This document shows positions 11,035 through 19,679 of a stretch of 64,000 bases of DNA, in pieces. Position 1 is the first letter of the stretch, and every line of letters begins with the position of its first letter. The translations under genes and the position numbers were made by a program. The notes below the pieces were generated by a model. It was not told the DNA's origin. It searched no databases and saw only the letters and a list, made by a program, of their open reading frames with translations. The DNA is from Archangium lipolyticum (GTDB taxonomy: Bacteria > Myxococcota > Myxococcia > Myxococcales > Myxococcaceae): assembly GCF_024623785.1 (NCBI RefSeq), contig NZ_JANKBZ010000017.1:62001-126000 (forward strand), read 5' to 3'.

Positions 11035-11508
11035 ATGAGCACCTCCTCCAATCCCGCCGCGCTCGAGCAGGTGCGCGGCCTGGCCCGGCAACTGGACACC
11101 TCCATCCGGCTGCCTGGGGGCATTCGCATCGGATGGGACGCCCTGCTGGGGCTGATACCGGGCGTGGGTGACTGGGCGGGCGCCTTGCTCTCCAGCTACA
11201 TCATCTTGCAGGCGGTGCGCCTGGGCGCCTCGCGCGAGGTGCTGCTGCGCATGGTGGGGAACGTGGGGCTGGAGGCCCTCGTGGGCGCGGTGCCCTTCCT
11301 GGGCGATGTCTTCGATGCGGCCTGGAAGGCCAATACACGCAACGTGCGCCTGCTCGAGGAGCATCTGATGGCTCCCGCCGCCACCCGCCGCGCCAGCCGG
11401 GCGTGGGTGTTCGGCATCGGGGTGCTGCTGGTGGGGGTGCTGGCGCTGGCGGTGACAATCACCGTGCTGCTCTTGCGCGCCCTCGCCTCGCTGGGCGGTC
11501 AGACCTGA
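11035..11508 (+). CDS. DUF4112 domain membrane protein
   Basis: 157 residues. The family core is visible: LDTSIRLPGGIRIGWDALLGLIPGVGDWAGALLSSYIILQAVRLGAS, then NVGLEALVGAVPFLGDVFDAAWKANTRNVRLLE. The GLIPGVGD and AVPFLGDVFD repeats are typical of DUF4112. A C-terminal hydrophobic anchor lies at about residues 124-150. The ATG at 11035 follows the DUF808 stop by 37 bases. The function of the family is unknown; it is predicted to sit in the inner membrane. Confidence 0.9.
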   Translation: MSTSSNPAALEQVRGLARQLDTSIRLPGGIRIGWDALLGLIPGVGDWAGALLSSYIILQAVRLGASREVLLRMVGNVGLEALVGAVPFLGDVFDAAWKANTRNVRLLEEHLMAPAATRRASRAWVFGIGVLLVGVLALAVTITVLLLRALASLGGQT

Positions 11509-11617
11509 ACCACCGGTCTCGCCGGTTGTGCAGGAAATCCTTGCCTGCGTGTGGCTTAGCGCATAGCGATGCCCGTCTGGCGAAGTCCACGTCCGACGAC
11601 ACCCCAGAGGAGTGTGC

Positions 11618-13381
11618 ATGCTCAGTTCGAAACCCCGGCTCCACCTTTCTCGCGCGGCTCTCGCGATGCTGTTCTCGAGCCTGTTGCTCGTGTCGCCGTC
11701 CGCGCATGCGGCCATCTCAGGGATGGTGGTTGGCAACGACGCCACCTCCGTCAGCTATCAATTCCAGTACACCGGGACGCCGGCCTTCCGGCGCGCGTAC
11801 ATCGACGTCGACCGGAATCCCGCGACGGGGTTCGCCCAGCAGGGAATCGGGGCGGACTACCTCCTCGAGAACGACTCCTTGTACAAGCACCTCGGAGGGG
11901 GTTGGAGCTGGCAGTTCGTCAAGACGGTGACGCACACGGCCTCGGCGGGCACCGCCAGATGGACGTTCGCGCGGGCGGACATCGGCGAGGGCGCGACCCC
12001 GAACGACGCGGACATCGTCTTCCAGGTCGAGACGCCGCTCGAGACGTCTCCCAAATACACCCATGTCTACAGTGGAGGCACGGGGACGGGGACGGGCACG
12101 ACGACCTACTACGCGGCGAGCAGCGCCACCATCGCCAACCCGGAGCGGGGCTTCTATCACTACACCTCCGACTGCGACAAAACTGACTTCGTCGCATCCA
12201 CGTTGAGCGGATACCGCACCAACGAGAAGATCACCCAGGTGTTCTGTATCTTCTATCTCTCGGAGTTCAAGAACAGCCCCATCAGTCAGGCCCAGCTGGA
12301 TCGCTTCCAACGACAGGCGAATGCCGTCCGGGCCGCGGGGCTCAAGATGATCGTCCGGTTCGCCTATACCCTGTCGACCGATGGAGATGACGCTCCCCTG
12401 AGCCGGGTCACCGCGCATCTGGATCAGCTGGCGCCGTACCTGCGCGCCAACAGCGACGTCATCGCGGTCGTGCAGACGGGTTTCATCGGCGCATGGGGCG
12501 AGTGGTATTACACGCGGAACTTCGGGAACGCGGGCAATGTCTCGCAGACCGATTGGAACAACCGGAAGGCCTTGGTCGACAAGCTGCTCAGCGTTCTTCC
12601 GGCCACGCGCATGGTCCAGCTCCGGACGCCCAAGTTCAAGCGCACGATGTATGGCACATCGGCGCTCACCGCTTCGCAGGCCTACAACGGCTCCGCGGTC
12701 GCCCGGGTCGGGCACCACAACGACTGCTTCCTGGCCAGCCCCGACGACTGGGGGACGTTCGAGAACACGACGGTCGAATACCCGTACCTGGCGGCCGAGA
12801 CGAACTACCTCGCCATGGGCGGTGAGACCTGCAACTTCAACCCGCCGCGCTCGGATTGCGCCACCGCGTTGAACGAGCTGGCCTTGTTCCACTACTCCTA
12901 TCTGAATGCCGACTACGAGGCCACGGTCCTCGGCGGCTGGAGCAATGGCGGGTGCAGGCCCGAGATAGACCGCCGGCTCGGGTACAGGTTCACCCTCGTG
13001 TCGGCCACCTTCCCCGCGACCGCCAGCCGTGGCGCGGCGATGCCCGTGGACATCCAACTCAGGAACGAGGGCTGGGCTGCTCCCTTCAATCCCCGGTCGG
13101 TCCAGCTGGTTCTGCGGAACACCTCGAGCGGCGCCACCTACCGCCTGCCCCTCTCCGCGGATCCGCGCCATTGGACGGCAGGAGCGACGGTGACGATCAG
13201 CCAGGGCGTCACGCTTCCGGCGACCCTGCCAGCAGGCAGCTATGCCCTCCTGCTGAACCTTCCGGATCCGGAGCCTTCCCTGAGCACCCGTCCGGAATAC
13301 GCCATCCAACTGGCGAACCAGAACGTCTGGGAGGCCTCCACCGGCTTCAACGACCTTCAATGGACCGTGACGGTGCAGTGA
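11618..13381 (+). CDS. Secreted DUF4832/DUF4874 domain protein
   Basis: 587 residues from ATG 11618, which has CAGAGGAG 5 bases upstream; a GTG two codons earlier is weaker. The signal peptide ends ...SAHAA (about residue 31). A beta-rich N-terminal part (to about 145) is followed by a TIM-barrel-like DUF4874 region (NPERGFYHYTSDCD; GLKMIVRFAYT; VVQTGFIGAWGEWYYT). A DUF4832 region with a beta-sandwich C-terminus follows. The glycosidase-like fold suggests extracellular polysaccharide binding or cleavage, but no family activity is established. It is monocistronic. A Ser/Thr/Gly-rich linker (GGTGTGTGTTTYY) separates the domains. Confidence 0.8.
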   Translation: MLSSKPRLHLSRAALAMLFSSLLLVSPSAHAAISGMVVGNDATSVSYQFQYTGTPAFRRAYIDVDRNPATGFAQQGIGADYLLENDSLYKHLGGGWSWQFVKTVTHTASAGTARWTFARADIGEGATPNDADIVFQVETPLETSPKYTHVYSGGTGTGTGTTTYYAASSATIANPERGFYHYTSDCDKTDFVASTLSGYRTNEKITQVFCIFYLSEFKNSPISQAQLDRFQRQANAVRAAGLKMIVRFAYTLSTDGDDAPLSRVTAHLDQLAPYLRANSDVIAVVQTGFIGAWGEWYYTRNFGNAGNVSQTDWNNRKALVDKLLSVLPATRMVQLRTPKFKRTMYGTSALTASQAYNGSAVARVGHHNDCFLASPDDWGTFENTTVEYPYLAAETNYLAMGGETCNFNPPRSDCATALNELALFHYSYLNADYEATVLGGWSNGGCRPEIDRRLGYRFTLVSATFPATASRGAAMPVDIQLRNEGWAAPFNPRSVQLVLRNTSSGATYRLPLSADPRHWTAGATVTISQGVTLPATLPAGSYALLLNLPDPEPSLSTRPEYAIQLANQNVWEASTGFNDLQWTVTVQ

Positions 13382-13396
13382 GGCCCGGGAGGGCCA

Positions 13397-13996
13397 TCAG
13401 AAGACGCGGTAGATCTGCCCGGTCTGGTGGCCCTCCACGCTCCGGCTGTAGCCGAGGGCCACGCGGGCCGCGGGGACGGCCTCGAAGCCCCGGAAGAAGG
13501 GCGCGAGCTGTGGCAGCGACTCCTGCACCACGTTCGGGCTGACGAGATTGATGCGCAGCCCCCGAGGCAGCTCGATGGCGGCCCCGCGCACGAAGCCCTC
13601 CAACGCGGAGTTCACCATGGAGGCCGAGCTGCCGCAGCGGATGGGCTGCTCGGCGAGGATGCCTCCCGTCACGGTGATGGATCCTCCGTCGTTCAGCCAG
13701 GCACGGGCGATCATGGCCAGGTTCACCTGGCCCATCAGCTTGTCGCGCAGGCCGATGCCGAAGTGCTCCTCGGTCATGTCCTCGAGCGGGGCGAAGTGCA
13801 GGTTGCCAGCGGCCGAGACCACCGCGTCCACGCGGCCCACCTGCTCGAACATGCGGCGGATGCTGGCGCTGTCGGTGATGTCCACCTTCACGTCACCCCG
13901 GCCCCGGCCAGCGCTGACGATCGTGTGCCGGGTGCCCAGCTCCCGGGCGACCGCGCTGCCGATGACTCCATGGGCTCCGACGAGAAGAACCTTCAT
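13397..13996 (-). CDS. Short-chain dehydrogenase/reductase (compact SDR)
   Basis: 199 residues. The N-terminal Rossmann motif is VGAHGVIGSAVAREL (GxxGxxG). The substrate loop contains VVSAAGNLHF. The usual YxxxK catalytic pair is not seen where expected (SSASMVNSALEGF), as in several short atypical SDRs of this type. The C-terminus has the INLVSPNVV segment. It is divergent from a LysR gene, 109 bases apart, with an inverted repeat between them. This is the classical layout for a LysR-controlled oxidoreductase. Substrate unknown. Confidence 0.85.
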   Translation of the reverse strand: MKVLLVGAHGVIGSAVARELGTRHTIVSAGRGRGDVKVDITDSASIRRMFEQVGRVDAVVSAAGNLHFAPLEDMTEEHFGIGLRDKLMGQVNLAMIARAWLNDGGSITVTGGILAEQPIRCGSSASMVNSALEGFVRGAAIELPRGLRINLVSPNVVQESLPQLAPFFRGFEAVPAARVALGYSRSVEGHQTGQIYRVF

Positions 13997-14011
13997 GACT
14001 GCCTCCTTTTT

Positions 14012-14027
14012 GTTCGATGATGCGAAC
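14012..14027. promoter_or_regulatory. Candidate LysR-type operator
   Basis: GTTCG-ATGATG-CGAAC, a 16-base dyad containing a T-N11-A core (T at 14013, A at 14025). It lies in the 109-base divergent region between the SDR and LysR genes. LysR regulators bind such sites; binding here is inferred. Confidence 0.5.
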
Positions 14028-14105
14028 CAATGCTCGGGTACGCGGAGAAGATGCCCCTGGGAGGCGAGGGGATAAACGGGTCCCGGCTGGAAACACTGTT
14101 CGCAT

Positions 14106-15026
14106 ATGAAGACAATGCTCGGACGATTCGATCAGTCGCTGGCCTTCGTCACGGTGGCGGAGCTGGGCAGCTTCACGCGAGCGGCGGAGAAGCTCGGCTG
14201 CTCGAAGGCCCACGCCAGCGAGCAGGTGGCGGAGCTGGAGAGGGCACTGGGCGTGCAGTTGCTGCACCGGACGACGCGGCGGCTGACGCTGACCGAGGCC
14301 GGGCGGCTCTATCTCGAGTACTGCCGTCAGTTGCGCGAGGTGCTGCTGGAAGCGGAGCGCGCGGTCTCGGCGACCACGTCCGAGGTGGGAGGACGGCTAC
14401 GAATCACCGCACCGACCTCCTTCGGGGAGATCTTCCTGCCCGAGCTGGTGCTGGCGTTCCAGGGCGCCTATCCGAACGTCGAGGTGGAGATCGATTTGAG
14501 CGTGCTGCGGAGGGATCTCGTGGCGGACGGATACGACGTGGCACTGCGCACGACCCGCGCGCTGGAGGAGCACCTGGTGGCACGTCCGCTGGGTGTGGTG
14601 CGGGAGGTGGTGGTGGCGAGCCCCGCCTTCCTGGCGGCGCACGGACCGCTCGATACCCCCAGTGCGCTGGCGCGGGTCCCGTGCATCCTCAACCCCCACT
14701 TCCGTGATGACGCCCTCTGGCTGTTCGAGCGCGATGGCCGCACCGAGACGGCCACCGTGGGAGGCCGGCTGCGCATCAATCTCTACAGCGCCATCCGGCG
14801 CGCGGCGCTGGCCGGTGCCGGAGTGGTGCGGCTGCCCCTGTTCCAGGTGCGGGAGGACCTCGAGTCCGGTGCGTTGGTGCGCCTCTGCCCCGGGTACGAG
14901 CTGGTGGCCATGCCGCTGTACCTGCTCTATCCGTCACGTCGGCACCTGCCGCTGCGGACCCGGGTGTTCATCGACTTCCTGCTGCGCTGGTTCGAGGCGC
15001 CGGAGCGCCGCGCGCTGCTCACTTGA
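14106..15026 (+). CDS. LysR-family transcriptional regulator
   Basis: 306 residues. The N-terminal helix-turn-helix is FVTVAELGSFTRAAEKLGCSKAHASEQVAELERALGVQLLHRTTRRLTLTEAG (cited here as a landmark at about residues 15-68). A periplasmic-binding-like effector domain follows (RLRITAPTSFGEIF; DGYDVALRTT). It is divergent from the compact SDR gene and most likely regulates it. ATG 14106 was chosen; an internal ATG three codons later is also possible. Confidence 0.9.
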   Translation: MKTMLGRFDQSLAFVTVAELGSFTRAAEKLGCSKAHASEQVAELERALGVQLLHRTTRRLTLTEAGRLYLEYCRQLREVLLEAERAVSATTSEVGGRLRITAPTSFGEIFLPELVLAFQGAYPNVEVEIDLSVLRRDLVADGYDVALRTTRALEEHLVARPLGVVREVVVASPAFLAAHGPLDTPSALARVPCILNPHFRDDALWLFERDGRTETATVGGRLRINLYSAIRRAALAGAGVVRLPLFQVREDLESGALVRLCPGYELVAMPLYLLYPSRRHLPLRTRVFIDFLLRWFEAPERRALLT

Positions 15027-15041
15027 GCGCGCGGGCAACTC

Positions 15042-15926
15042 TCAACGATCCACGTCGAGCAACGCCGCGAACAGCTCGCGTGGATCGATGCTCGCCGGAA
15101 GCCCGGAGACCCCTCCATCGTTCACCTCGACCACGACCCAGCGGCCGTCCTCGAGCATCGCGACGTCCAGGGTGAAGAAGCGTGCGTCGATCTTGCGTGC
15201 GAGCCGCTCGAAGGCCGAGAAGTCGGGTACCTCGACGTCGAAGTCATCGTAGGACTCCGCTGCCAGGAGCCGCCCGCGCCCGAAGAACAGCCGGAACTCG
15301 AGGTGCGCGGGCCCGCTCGGCGTGCGCCCACGCACCTTGAATGGCAGGAAGCGCCTGACGACGAACCCGCGCTCGAAGCGGTCTCCGCGCTCCTCGAGCA
15401 GCGCGGCGCAGATCCGCTCGAAGTCCGCTCGCGTGGCACCGGCGGGGACGAAGCACGCCTCCGCCCACCGCTCCTTCGCCGACTTCACGTGATCCTTCAC
15501 GAGCCACGGCGGTGCTCCCAGCGTTTGCGCGGCATGCCAGGCTTCGGATGGGTCCGTGCCCTCGGTCCAGACGGAGCGTGCGGTGTATCCCTTCAGCCGT
15601 GGATACCAGTTCGGGAGGTAGTGCGCCGCCGCGTACTCCGCCGGGGTCGTCATCAGCTCGTGGCCCAGCTCTCCGAGCGCTTCGTCCAGCGCTTCGTACT
15701 CCTCCCCCGTGAGCATCCATCCCCGGTACAGCAGCCGCAGGTGACCCCGCTCGGGGATGGCGGCGAGCGCGCGATCCGTGTTGCCTTCGAGCAGGGCGTG
15801 CAGATCGATCTGGAAGGTCTCGATTCCCAGCGCCTCGGCCGCTTCCGCTTCCGTGTCGAAGGCGTCGGACTGGTGCGGATTCCGGCCAAACACGATCGCC
15901 CGTTTGATGCGGGGATTCATCGCCAT
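15042..15926 (-). CDS. ATP-grasp domain protein
   Basis: 294 residues from ATG 15926; in-frame extension upstream runs into Ala/Lys-rich non-conserved sequence. ATP-grasp features are visible: WLVKDHVKSAKERW, then GFVVRRFLPF, LEFRLFFGRGRLLAAESYD, and the Mg/ATP-binding strand RFFTLDVAMLEDGRWVVVEVNDGGVSGL. The family joins a carboxylate to a nucleophile through acyl phosphate, often amino acids or peptides. The stop is 16 bases from the end of the convergent LysR gene. No partner gene identifies the substrate. Confidence 0.75.
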   Translation of the reverse strand: MAMNPRIKRAIVFGRNPHQSDAFDTEAEAAEALGIETFQIDLHALLEGNTDRALAAIPERGHLRLLYRGWMLTGEEYEALDEALGELGHELMTTPAEYAAAHYLPNWYPRLKGYTARSVWTEGTDPSEAWHAAQTLGAPPWLVKDHVKSAKERWAEACFVPAGATRADFERICAALLEERGDRFERGFVVRRFLPFKVRGRTPSGPAHLEFRLFFGRGRLLAAESYDDFDVEVPDFSAFERLARKIDARFFTLDVAMLEDGRWVVVEVNDGGVSGLPASIDPRELFAALLDVDR

Positions 15927-16097
15927 GCGCGAACCTCTCGTCAGGGGGTGGGTGCACCCAGACGAGGGCTCGACGCGAGGACTGACGAAGGCTCGGTGGC
16001 TCTTTTTGGCGGCGGCGGCCGGTGTCGCATCGCGAGCTCCGGCCTTTGCTTTCAACGACGCGGTCCCCTCCGAAAACCCGACAAGAAATTCAAAACC

Positions 16098-16778
16098 TCA
16101 ACGGTCTCCGCCTCCCCGTGTGGGGAGAGCGCCCTGGAGGCGCGCGCGAAGCACCGCCCCGAGCACCTTCGCGGTCTCATCGGGCAGGCGGGCGAGGTGG
16201 GTGTAGAGCGTCTCCTCGAGCTGCGCGAGGGTCTCGGGCGTCGCCCCAGCCTCCCTCATCCCGGCCAGTACGGTATAGGCCGCCATGCCGAGCGGCTCGA
16301 CGTAACCGCCCGACTCCTCCCAGAACTCCTCGAAGCAGGGGACGGCTTCTCCGGAGATGACGCGGACCAGCCGCCCCACGGCGGCCTCCCAGAACGCCCG
16401 GTGTGCTTCGTGTGACTCGGGGCTCAAGAAGGGACCCTGGCGGACCTCGATGCGCGTGCCCCCATTGGTGGGGTGGAGGATGATGGAGGCGCGGGTCGTC
16501 TCCGGGCCGAAGTTCCCTCCATCCCAGGCCAGCTGCATCCAGAGGACTTCGTCGGGCTTCACGGCGAGGACGCGGCCGGTCAGCGCCAGGGGGGTGCCCT
16601 TCTCATCGAGCAGGTCCAGCCGGAAGGGCTCGCCCACGTCCGAGTCCCCGTCCTCCCCGAGGCGGAAACCGCCCGGCGGGGCCCCATACCAGCGCCGGAA
16701 CTGGAACGGATCCTCGATGGCCTCGAAGACCTGCCCCGGCGTCTGGGCCACCCACCACTCCATGACCAGCTCGCTCAT
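16098..16778 (-). CDS. SRPBCC (AHSA1-like) domain protein
   Basis: 226 residues from ATG 16778. The N-terminal 140 residues fit the START/SRPBCC fold of AHSA1-like proteins: VAQTPGQVFEAIEDPFQFRRWYG, then GRVLAVKPDEVLWMQLAWDGG and TRIEVRQGPF. The C-terminal helical extension is not familiar. The start codon overlaps the TGA of the upstream oxygenase gene (ATGA at 16775-16778), so translation is coupled. These domains bind hydrophobic ligands; the ligand here is unknown. Confidence 0.8.
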   Translation of the reverse strand: MSELVMEWWVAQTPGQVFEAIEDPFQFRRWYGAPPGGFRLGEDGDSDVGEPFRLDLLDEKGTPLALTGRVLAVKPDEVLWMQLAWDGGNFGPETTRASIILHPTNGGTRIEVRQGPFLSPESHEAHRAFWEAAVGRLVRVISGEAVPCFEEFWEESGGYVEPLGMAAYTVLAGMREAGATPETLAQLEETLYTHLARLPDETAKVLGAVLRARLQGALPTRGGGDR

Positions 16779-17428
16779 GCCGCGATTCCTTCCGTCCGGG
16801 TCCGCATCTCGAAACGAGGCACCTTCGCGACCACGGCCTCTGGCAGGCGGTATTGCTCGACCACCAGGCTGATGCGCGCCGCCGAGAGCTCCGGAGCCCC
16901 GGCTTCGACCGCCGCGACCTCGTGCGCGAGGTCCCCCCGGAACGTCACCAGTGAGCGCGCCTGGGGAGCCAGCGCCGCCACCCGCTTGCCGCGGTGATAC
17001 AGCCGCAGCTCTCCTCCCGAGAGGTGTTCCGGCACCTGGACGTAGAGCACGCTCACGGCGACCGGGCAGCCGATGTGGGTCTCGTAGAAGTTCATGCTGC
17101 GATCCAGGTGGGTATCCACCCCGCGCCCATTTTGAATCAGGAGGGGGTTGAGCAGGAACGCATTGCAGCCCGGCAGGAGCGCGGCTTCGAGGAAGGGGGC
17201 GAAGGCGGGAAACTGATCCGTCACCACGGGGACGGCCTCGCGCCGGAAGGTGATCGAGAAGCCATAGGTGCCCGTGAATTGGGAGGACAGGTTGCTCTCC
17301 CCGAGCAGGGAGGAGCCCAGGATGGCCGACCGGATGGCCTCGAGGGTGCTCGCGGGAAACGCGTCGGGCACACGGTGGACGAAGGTCTGGAGGCGGAAGG
17401 CCCCGCTCCAGGGTGGCTGGAAGCTCAT
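16775..17428 (-). CDS. 2-oxoglutarate/Fe(II)-dependent oxygenase
   Basis: 217 residues with a complete prolyl-4-hydroxylase-type facial triad: His107 and Asp109 in VDTHLDRSMN, His169 in RGDLAHEV, and the 2-oxoglutarate-binding Arg185 in SAARISLVVEQY. The segment LYVQVPEHLSGGELRLY is typical of 2OG-Fe(II) oxygenases. It would hydroxylate a small molecule or peptide side chain using O2 and 2-oxoglutarate. It is translationally coupled by a 4-base overlap to the SRPBCC gene. It lies downstream of, and in the same direction as, the kinase at 17461-19332 (33-base gap). Confidence 0.85.
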   Translation of the reverse strand: MSFQPPWSGAFRLQTFVHRVPDAFPASTLEAIRSAILGSSLLGESNLSSQFTGTYGFSITFRREAVPVVTDQFPAFAPFLEAALLPGCNAFLLNPLLIQNGRGVDTHLDRSMNFYETHIGCPVAVSVLYVQVPEHLSGGELRLYHRGKRVAALAPQARSLVTFRGDLAHEVAAVEAGAPELSAARISLVVEQYRLPEAVVAKVPRFEMRTRTEGIAA

Positions 17429-17460
17429 GGGGGGACTCTACCGTGCCGAGCGGGGAGTCA

Positions 17461-19332
17461 TCAGGGGTGTGCGAGGTCTCGGGGCAGCCGCACGGTGAAG
17501 GTGGTGCCCGTGGCGGAGCAGGAGCTCGCGGTGATGGAACCGCCGTGGGCCAGGACGATCTGCTGCGCGATGTAGAGTCCCAACCCCAGTCCCCCCTGGC
17601 GCGAGCTTTCCGCGGCGCGGCGGAAGGGATCGAAGACATGGGGCCGCAGGGGCTCGGGGATGGGTGTCCCCTGGTTCATCACCGAGAGGACGATCTCCTG
17701 GCCCTCTTCGTGGAGCTCCACCTCCACCGGGGTGTTTCCGGCCCCGTGTTTCAGCGCGTTGCCCACCAGGTTGGAGATGACCTGGGCGAGCCGATCCAGA
17801 TCCCACTCTCCTGTGTAGGGACCCGGGTCATGGGAGAGCAGGAGGCGGCCCGGGTGCGTCGTCTCGAACTCCTCGAGCGTGGTAAGCACCAGCTCCAGCA
17901 GCTCGCCAGTCTGGCGCTGCAGGGGGATGCCGCCGCCCAGACGGGCGCGGGTGAAGTCGAGCAGGTCGGTGATCATCCGCGACATGCGCTCCGCGCTCTG
18001 GACGATGCGCCGCACCCGGACGCGTATGGGCTCGGAGACGTCCTCCTGGCGCAGCAGGGTCGTGGCGGCCAGGGTGATGCTGTTGAGCGGGGTGCGCAGA
18101 TCATGGCTGACGATGCCCACCAGCCGCTCGCGGAACTGCTCGGAGCGCTTGCGCTCGGTGACATCCCGGAGGAAGACGGCCAGTCCTCCCTCGGCGGTGG
18201 GGTAGGCGTTCACGCTCGCCCAGAGGTCCTGCGGGGGGTAGTACTCCTCGAAGTGCACGGGGGTTCGTTCCTTCATCGCGCGCTGGTATTCGCGCCAGTA
18301 CGCGGACTCGGGATTGTTGATGGCGGGGAAGACGTCCCAGATGACGCGGCCGAGCGTCTCCTCGCGCCGTTTCTGGCTGACGCGCTCCTGGTTCTTGTTC
18401 ACCTGGAGGATGCGGAAGTCCTTGTCGAGCAGGATGAACGGATCCCCATGCTCCAGCACCTCCCCCGCGCGCCGGCTCTGGCGCAGCGCCTGCTCGGCCT
18501 GCTCGCGCAGCCGGGTCTGCTCCCTCAGGAGTTGCTCGCGCTCCTCGGTGCGGTTCTTCCGCTCGGTGATGTCCTGGCAGTAGACGGCGATCCCCTGATC
18601 GGTGGGGTAGACGTGGAACTCGAACCAGCGCTTCCACGGCTGGTAGTAGTTCTCGAAGGCGAGCGGGATCCGCTCGGTGGCCACGCGCCGGTAGTAGTGC
18701 TCCACGTTCGTGCCCAGGGTGGCGGGGAAGACCTCCCAGTGGTTGCGGCCCAGCACCTGCTCGCGTGTCAGTCCCATGAAGCGCTCGGCCTCGTGGTTGA
18801 CGTAGGTGAAGCGCCAGTCCTGGTCGAAGGAGAGGAAGGCTTCGGAGATGCTCTCCAGGATGGTGGTGACCTGCTGCCTCTCGTGCTCGGCGGCCTCCCT
18901 GACGGCCTGGCGCAGGTGCTCCTCGGGGGAGTGCCCGCTGAAGGTGGAGGCGGTGTGCTCCATGGCGGCCTGGAGCCCGTTGCGAAGGCGCTGGAGGTCC
19001 TCCCGGGGGGGCTGCTGGCCGGGAGGGAGGGACTCCCAGAGGCTGGCGAGGAGCCGCTCGAGGATCACCAGCTCGGTCCTCACGTCCTCCACGGTGTAGC
19101 CCTGCCGGCGGCGCAGTTCGAGGTGGGCTTCCTCCAGACGCCGCCGGGAGTAGTCGGCGTCCCCGCGCTGTCCGAGGGAGAGGGCACGCAGGATGTCGAG
19201 GTACTCGGGGAGGTTGTCGATGACGTCCTGGGGGCGCACGTTCCGGGCGGACGGGAGCCGGCGGGCCTCCTCGAGGAAGAGCTGGATCAGAGACTCCCGA
19301 TTCCGCTCGATGAGGTCGGCGATGGATGGCAT
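17461..19332 (-). CDS. Cytosolic sensor histidine kinase (RsbR-like N-terminus, two PAS, HisKA, HATPase)
   Basis: 623 residues from ATG 19332. The N-terminal 150 residues are helical and resemble the RsbRD/sensory region. Two PAS domains follow (AFLSFDQDWRFTYVNHEAERFMG; PFILLDKDFRILQVNKNQERVS), each closing with a DITERK or DVTERK motif. The phospho-acceptor is in IVSHDLRTPLNS. The ATPase has NLVGNALKHG (N box) and GGLGLGLYIAQQI (G2). No membrane segment is seen. No response regulator is adjacent, so it is an orphan kinase, as is common in myxobacteria. A GTTGAC/GTCAAC inverted repeat lies just upstream. Confidence 0.9.
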   Translation of the reverse strand: MPSIADLIERNRESLIQLFLEEARRLPSARNVRPQDVIDNLPEYLDILRALSLGQRGDADYSRRRLEEAHLELRRRQGYTVEDVRTELVILERLLASLWESLPPGQQPPREDLQRLRNGLQAAMEHTASTFSGHSPEEHLRQAVREAAEHERQQVTTILESISEAFLSFDQDWRFTYVNHEAERFMGLTREQVLGRNHWEVFPATLGTNVEHYYRRVATERIPLAFENYYQPWKRWFEFHVYPTDQGIAVYCQDITERKNRTEEREQLLREQTRLREQAEQALRQSRRAGEVLEHGDPFILLDKDFRILQVNKNQERVSQKRREETLGRVIWDVFPAINNPESAYWREYQRAMKERTPVHFEEYYPPQDLWASVNAYPTAEGGLAVFLRDVTERKRSEQFRERLVGIVSHDLRTPLNSITLAATTLLRQEDVSEPIRVRVRRIVQSAERMSRMITDLLDFTRARLGGGIPLQRQTGELLELVLTTLEEFETTHPGRLLLSHDPGPYTGEWDLDRLAQVISNLVGNALKHGAGNTPVEVELHEEGQEIVLSVMNQGTPIPEPLRPHVFDPFRRAAESSRQGGLGLGLYIAQQIVLAHGGSITASSCSATGTTFTVRLPRDLAHP

Positions 19333-19679
19333 GGCCGAGGGTTGACCTCTCCAGTCCGTCAACGTTCACCGGCCCCAGGGCCCATCGGGCGAGAACGCTT
19401 TCCGCCGGGTTGTTCGCTCGAGTGTGTCACAGGTATTCCCCCCGAAGACAGCGTACAGCGGACAGAGGGCCGCGCCCAGCTATCAACATCGTGGACCTTC
19501 CCGGTGACAGGGAGGGAGAGGGGAGGGGACAATTGGACGCGCGCCCAGGGCCACGACGGGGCAATGAGCCCCTCGCCTGCCCGGTTTCTCCTTTTAGAAG
19601 AAGCCCCGAAATCCGGAGCACCATGGCATCTTGAGCCGCCGGGAGCCTTCCCCTCTCCTCTCGGTTGCTCTTCTCCGAC
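19333..19679. other. Divergent intergenic region between two orphan kinases
   Basis: 347 bases without a supported gene. It contains the inverted repeat GTTGAC-N11-GTCAAC at 19341-19363, directly upstream of the minus-strand kinase. A purine-rich GGGAGGGAGAGGGGAGGGG stretch lies around 19510-19530. I see no convincing sigma-70 promoter by eye. Confidence 0.4.
19341..19363. promoter_or_regulatory. Inverted repeat, possible operator
   Basis: GTTGAC at 19341-19346 and its reverse complement GTCAAC at 19358-19363, 11 bases apart. It lies 9 bases upstream of the start of the kinase gene on the minus strand. It may be a regulator site; there is no further support. Confidence 0.25.

Noticed and set aside
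16098-17639. Single 513-codon minus-strand protein covering the SRPBCC region and beyond
   Set aside because: Only the part from ATG 16778 has SRPBCC similarity; upstream it runs antisense-shifted through the 2OG oxygenase, which is clearly coding in another frame.
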